A stretch of DNA of 64,000 nucleotides from Vibrio ziniensis (GTDB taxonomy: Bacteria > Pseudomonadota > Gammaproteobacteria > Enterobacterales > Vibrionaceae): assembly GCF_011064285.1 (NCBI RefSeq), contig NZ_CP049331.1, positions 434,001-498,000 on the forward strand, read 5' to 3'. Position numbers and translations under genes: made by a program. Under the pieces are notes generated by a model. The model searched no databases. It had not been told where the DNA came from and worked only from the letters and a program-made list of their open reading frames with translations. Shown here one piece after another: positions 62,470-64,000 of the stretch. The stretch's first letter is position 1; each line of letters begins with the position of its first letter.

Positions 62470-62906
62470 TGGTGAAAAGACCATATCACGTAGATCTAAA
62501 AGAACTGATGCGAGTTTATGAAACAAACTACGCTAAGTTAAACGCTTTGCTGCCAACTCAGCCGAGTGTTGATGATTTACGTTGCTATCAAGCTGCCCAA
62601 ATGACATATCAACTTCAAGTGCTAGAAGTCACAAAGTACACAACTTTGGTGGAGATCTGTCAAAGTGATGATATTTCAGTGTTTCCATTACCAACCATGT
62701 CTGTCAGGCTGTACCACGACGCTCGTGTAGCAGAAGTGCATACTAGTGATCATCTCAGTAGGATAAAAGCTCGCCATGACTATCCGAACGAGAAAATGGT
62801 ACAAAAAGACGAAAAGGCACAAATTAATCGTTTCTTAGGTGATTGGCTAACTTTCTGTTTGAAACATGGAATTAGCCGACAACCGATTAATTTTAGTCAT
62901 CCATAA
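62457..62906 (+). CDS. yqiB: DUF1249 family protein YqiB
   Basis: This protein of about 149 residues belongs to the YqiB/DUF1249 family of unknown function. VRLYHDARVAEVHTSDH and KARHDYPNEKMVQKDEKAQI align with E. coli YqiB. The start is uncertain: ATG 62457 (used here, with GAGA upstream), ATG 62469 in the TAATG of the nudF stop, or GTG 62421. It lies in nudF-yqiB-cpdA-yqiA, the E. coli order. Confidence 0.85.
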   Translation: MAEVMVKRPYHVDLKELMRVYETNYAKLNALLPTQPSVDDLRCYQAAQMTYQLQVLEVTKYTTLVEICQSDDISVFPLPTMSVRLYHDARVAEVHTSDHLSRIKARHDYPNEKMVQKDEKAQINRFLGDWLTFCLKHGISRQPINFSHP

Positions 62907-62924
62907 TAGTTAGGTTTATCGAAT

Positions 62925-63746
62925 TTGAACGTGTCGCTCAGTATAGACAATCCAGATAGCATAAAGCTTGTACAGATAACGGATACACATTTATTCGCGC
63001 CCGATGACGGCTGCTTGCTCAGCGTTAATACCGCCGACAGCTTTCGCGCAGTAGTTAAAGAGATTTGTGCCAAGCAAATACAGTATGACGCCATCCTCGC
63101 AACTGGTGATATTTCTCAGGATCATAGTGCTGAATCGTATCAGCGCTTTTCTGATGGTATTCAATTGTTGAAAAAAGACTGCTTCTGGTTACCTGGAAAT
63201 CACGACTATAAACCCAATATGGGGGGGGTATTACCCTCGCCACAGATTCGCACTGCTGAACATGTATTGCTTGGTGAACACTGGCAGATGGTATTGCTTG
63301 ATTCTCAAGTCGTCGGTGTTCCTCATGGTCGTTTGAGCGACCATCAGTTGGTTCTATTAGAAGAGAAGCTGGCTCAGCATCCTGAACGATATACTTTGGT
63401 TCTTCTGCATCATCATCCTTTGTTGGTTGGAAGTGCATGGCTTGACCAACACACTTTGAAAGACAGTGAATCATTTTGGGATGTGGTGAAGTGCCACACC
63501 AATGTGAAAGCTGTATTGTGTGGTCACGTGCATCAGAATATGGATAAAGAACACTTAGGCGTTAGAGTGATGGCAACGCCTTCGACTTGCGTACAATTTA
63601 AGCCTAACTCGAATGAATTTGCGCTAGATAAAACATCACCAGGTTGGCGTGAGCTAGAGTTATGCTCAGATGGTTCGGTTATTAGCGCAGTAAAACGCTT
63701 ACCTAATGGTGTTTTCCAACCAGATTTTGATGCTAGTGGATACTGA
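62925..63746 (+). CDS. cpdA: 3',5'-cyclic AMP phosphodiesterase CpdA
   Basis: This 273-residue class III metallophosphodiesterase has ITDTHLF, ATGDISQD, GNHDYKP, LHHHP and GHVHQN, the five metal-binding blocks. It degrades cAMP and so limits CRP activity. The first start is TTG 62925; a GTG at 62931 is possible. A run of eight G lies in the GNHDYKPNMGGV region at 63221-63228. Confidence 0.94.
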   Translation: MNVSLSIDNPDSIKLVQITDTHLFAPDDGCLLSVNTADSFRAVVKEICAKQIQYDAILATGDISQDHSAESYQRFSDGIQLLKKDCFWLPGNHDYKPNMGGVLPSPQIRTAEHVLLGEHWQMVLLDSQVVGVPHGRLSDHQLVLLEEKLAQHPERYTLVLLHHHPLLVGSAWLDQHTLKDSESFWDVVKCHTNVKAVLCGHVHQNMDKEHLGVRVMATPSTCVQFKPNSNEFALDKTSPGWRELELCSDGSVISAVKRLPNGVFQPDFDASGY

Positions 63747-63747
63747 T

Positions 63748-64000
63748 ATGTCAAAACGTCCAACACTTCTGCTTTATATTCATGGCTTTAACAGTTCACC
63801 TTTGTCGCACAAAGCGCAAGTCATGAGTGAATATTGCCGAAATTATCGTCCTGATATTAAAGTTGTTGTTCCAAAATTGCCAAGTTACCCTGCTCAAGCA
63901 GCAAAGCATCTTCTTGATGTGGTTAATCAATATAAAAATGATTACCAAATTGGTTTAGTTGGAAGTTCGTTAGGCGGCTATCTATCAACTTGGCTAAATG
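63748..64000 (+). CDS. yqiA: Esterase YqiA, 5' part only
   Basis: The first 84 codons are in the window; the gene continues past the right edge. YIHGFNSSP is the oxyanion-hole region, and GSSLGGYLST is the nucleophile elbow of an alpha/beta hydrolase. It starts one base after the cpdA stop (TGATATG). parE is expected next by synteny. Confidence 0.93.
   Translation, partial: MSKRPTLLLYIHGFNSSPLSHKAQVMSEYCRNYRPDIKVVVPKLPSYPAQAAKHLLDVVNQYKNDYQIGLVGSSLGGYLSTWLN

Overview
The window is a stretch of chromosomal core genome from a gammaproteobacterium of the Vibrionaceae, most likely genus Vibrio (chromosome 1). Three things support this. Gene orders such as leuABCD / PAP2 phosphatase / glycosyltransferase / leuO / acyl-CoA synthetase / ilvIH, barA(varS)-rlmD-relA-mazG-pyrG-eno, and cca-gspAB are the ones I know from Vibrio. 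The proteins read as close relatives of V. cholerae and E. coli counterparts. Highly expressed genes such as eno favour CTA for leucine, as in vibrios. About 56 protein genes are complete, and two are cut by the edges (leuD at the left, yqiA at the right). One structural RNA (6S RNA) is present. I see no tRNA, rRNA, prophage, transposase gene or CRISPR array.

Layout: 1-4,600 holds the leucine operon on the minus strand, with a leader peptide (leuL) and an attenuator. 4,848-12,396 (plus strand) holds a PAP2 phosphatase overlapping a glycosyltransferase, leuO, a long-chain acyl-CoA synthetase and ilvIH. 12,513-15,932 (minus strand) holds serA, rpiA, ygfA, 6S RNA and zapA. 16,174-19,186 holds ygfB, ubiH and ubiI. 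19,304-24,000 holds a small unknown gene, a YbaK-type deacylase, ygfZ, sdhE-ygfX and nadB. 24,565-34,029 is the rpoE-rseABC operon followed by lepA, lepB, rnc, era, recO, pdxJ and acpS. 34,173-44,898 holds barA/varS, rlmD, relA, mazG, pyrG and eno. 45,107-51,778 holds cca, gspAB, a YgiM-like SH3 protein and the pit/DUF47 phosphate pair. 51,978-64,000 holds ygiF, a voltage-gated-type potassium channel divergent from a chemoreceptor, glnE, hldE, tolC, nudF, yqiB, cpdA and yqiA.

Much of the first 14 kb is amino-acid synthesis: leucine, isoleucine/valine and serine, with LeuO as the resident LysR regulator. The middle joins envelope stress control (RpoE, RseABC) to protein export and RNA processing (LepA, LepB, RNase III, Era). 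It then passes to global regulation (BarA/VarS, RelA, MazG). The right third is dominated by envelope functions: type II secretion accessory proteins, phosphate uptake, LPS heptose synthesis and TolC.

I found no convincing new multi-gene system. The most informative non-genic signals are two ERIC elements (one canonical 127-bp copy upstream of rpoE, one internally deleted copy inside the leu operon) and a 265-bp element with 24-bp terminal inverted repeats between lepA and lepB, with a 56-bp deletion derivative next to gspA. Others are a tandem imperfect palindrome directly upstream of nadB, an 11-bp perfect inverted repeat upstream of serA, a CRP-like site placed for class II activation of pyrG, a terminator-like hairpin directly before lepB, and paired hairpins in an otherwise empty 0.6-kb gap. 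The potassium channel / chemoreceptor pair inserted between ygiF and glnE is the most interesting protein-level oddity.
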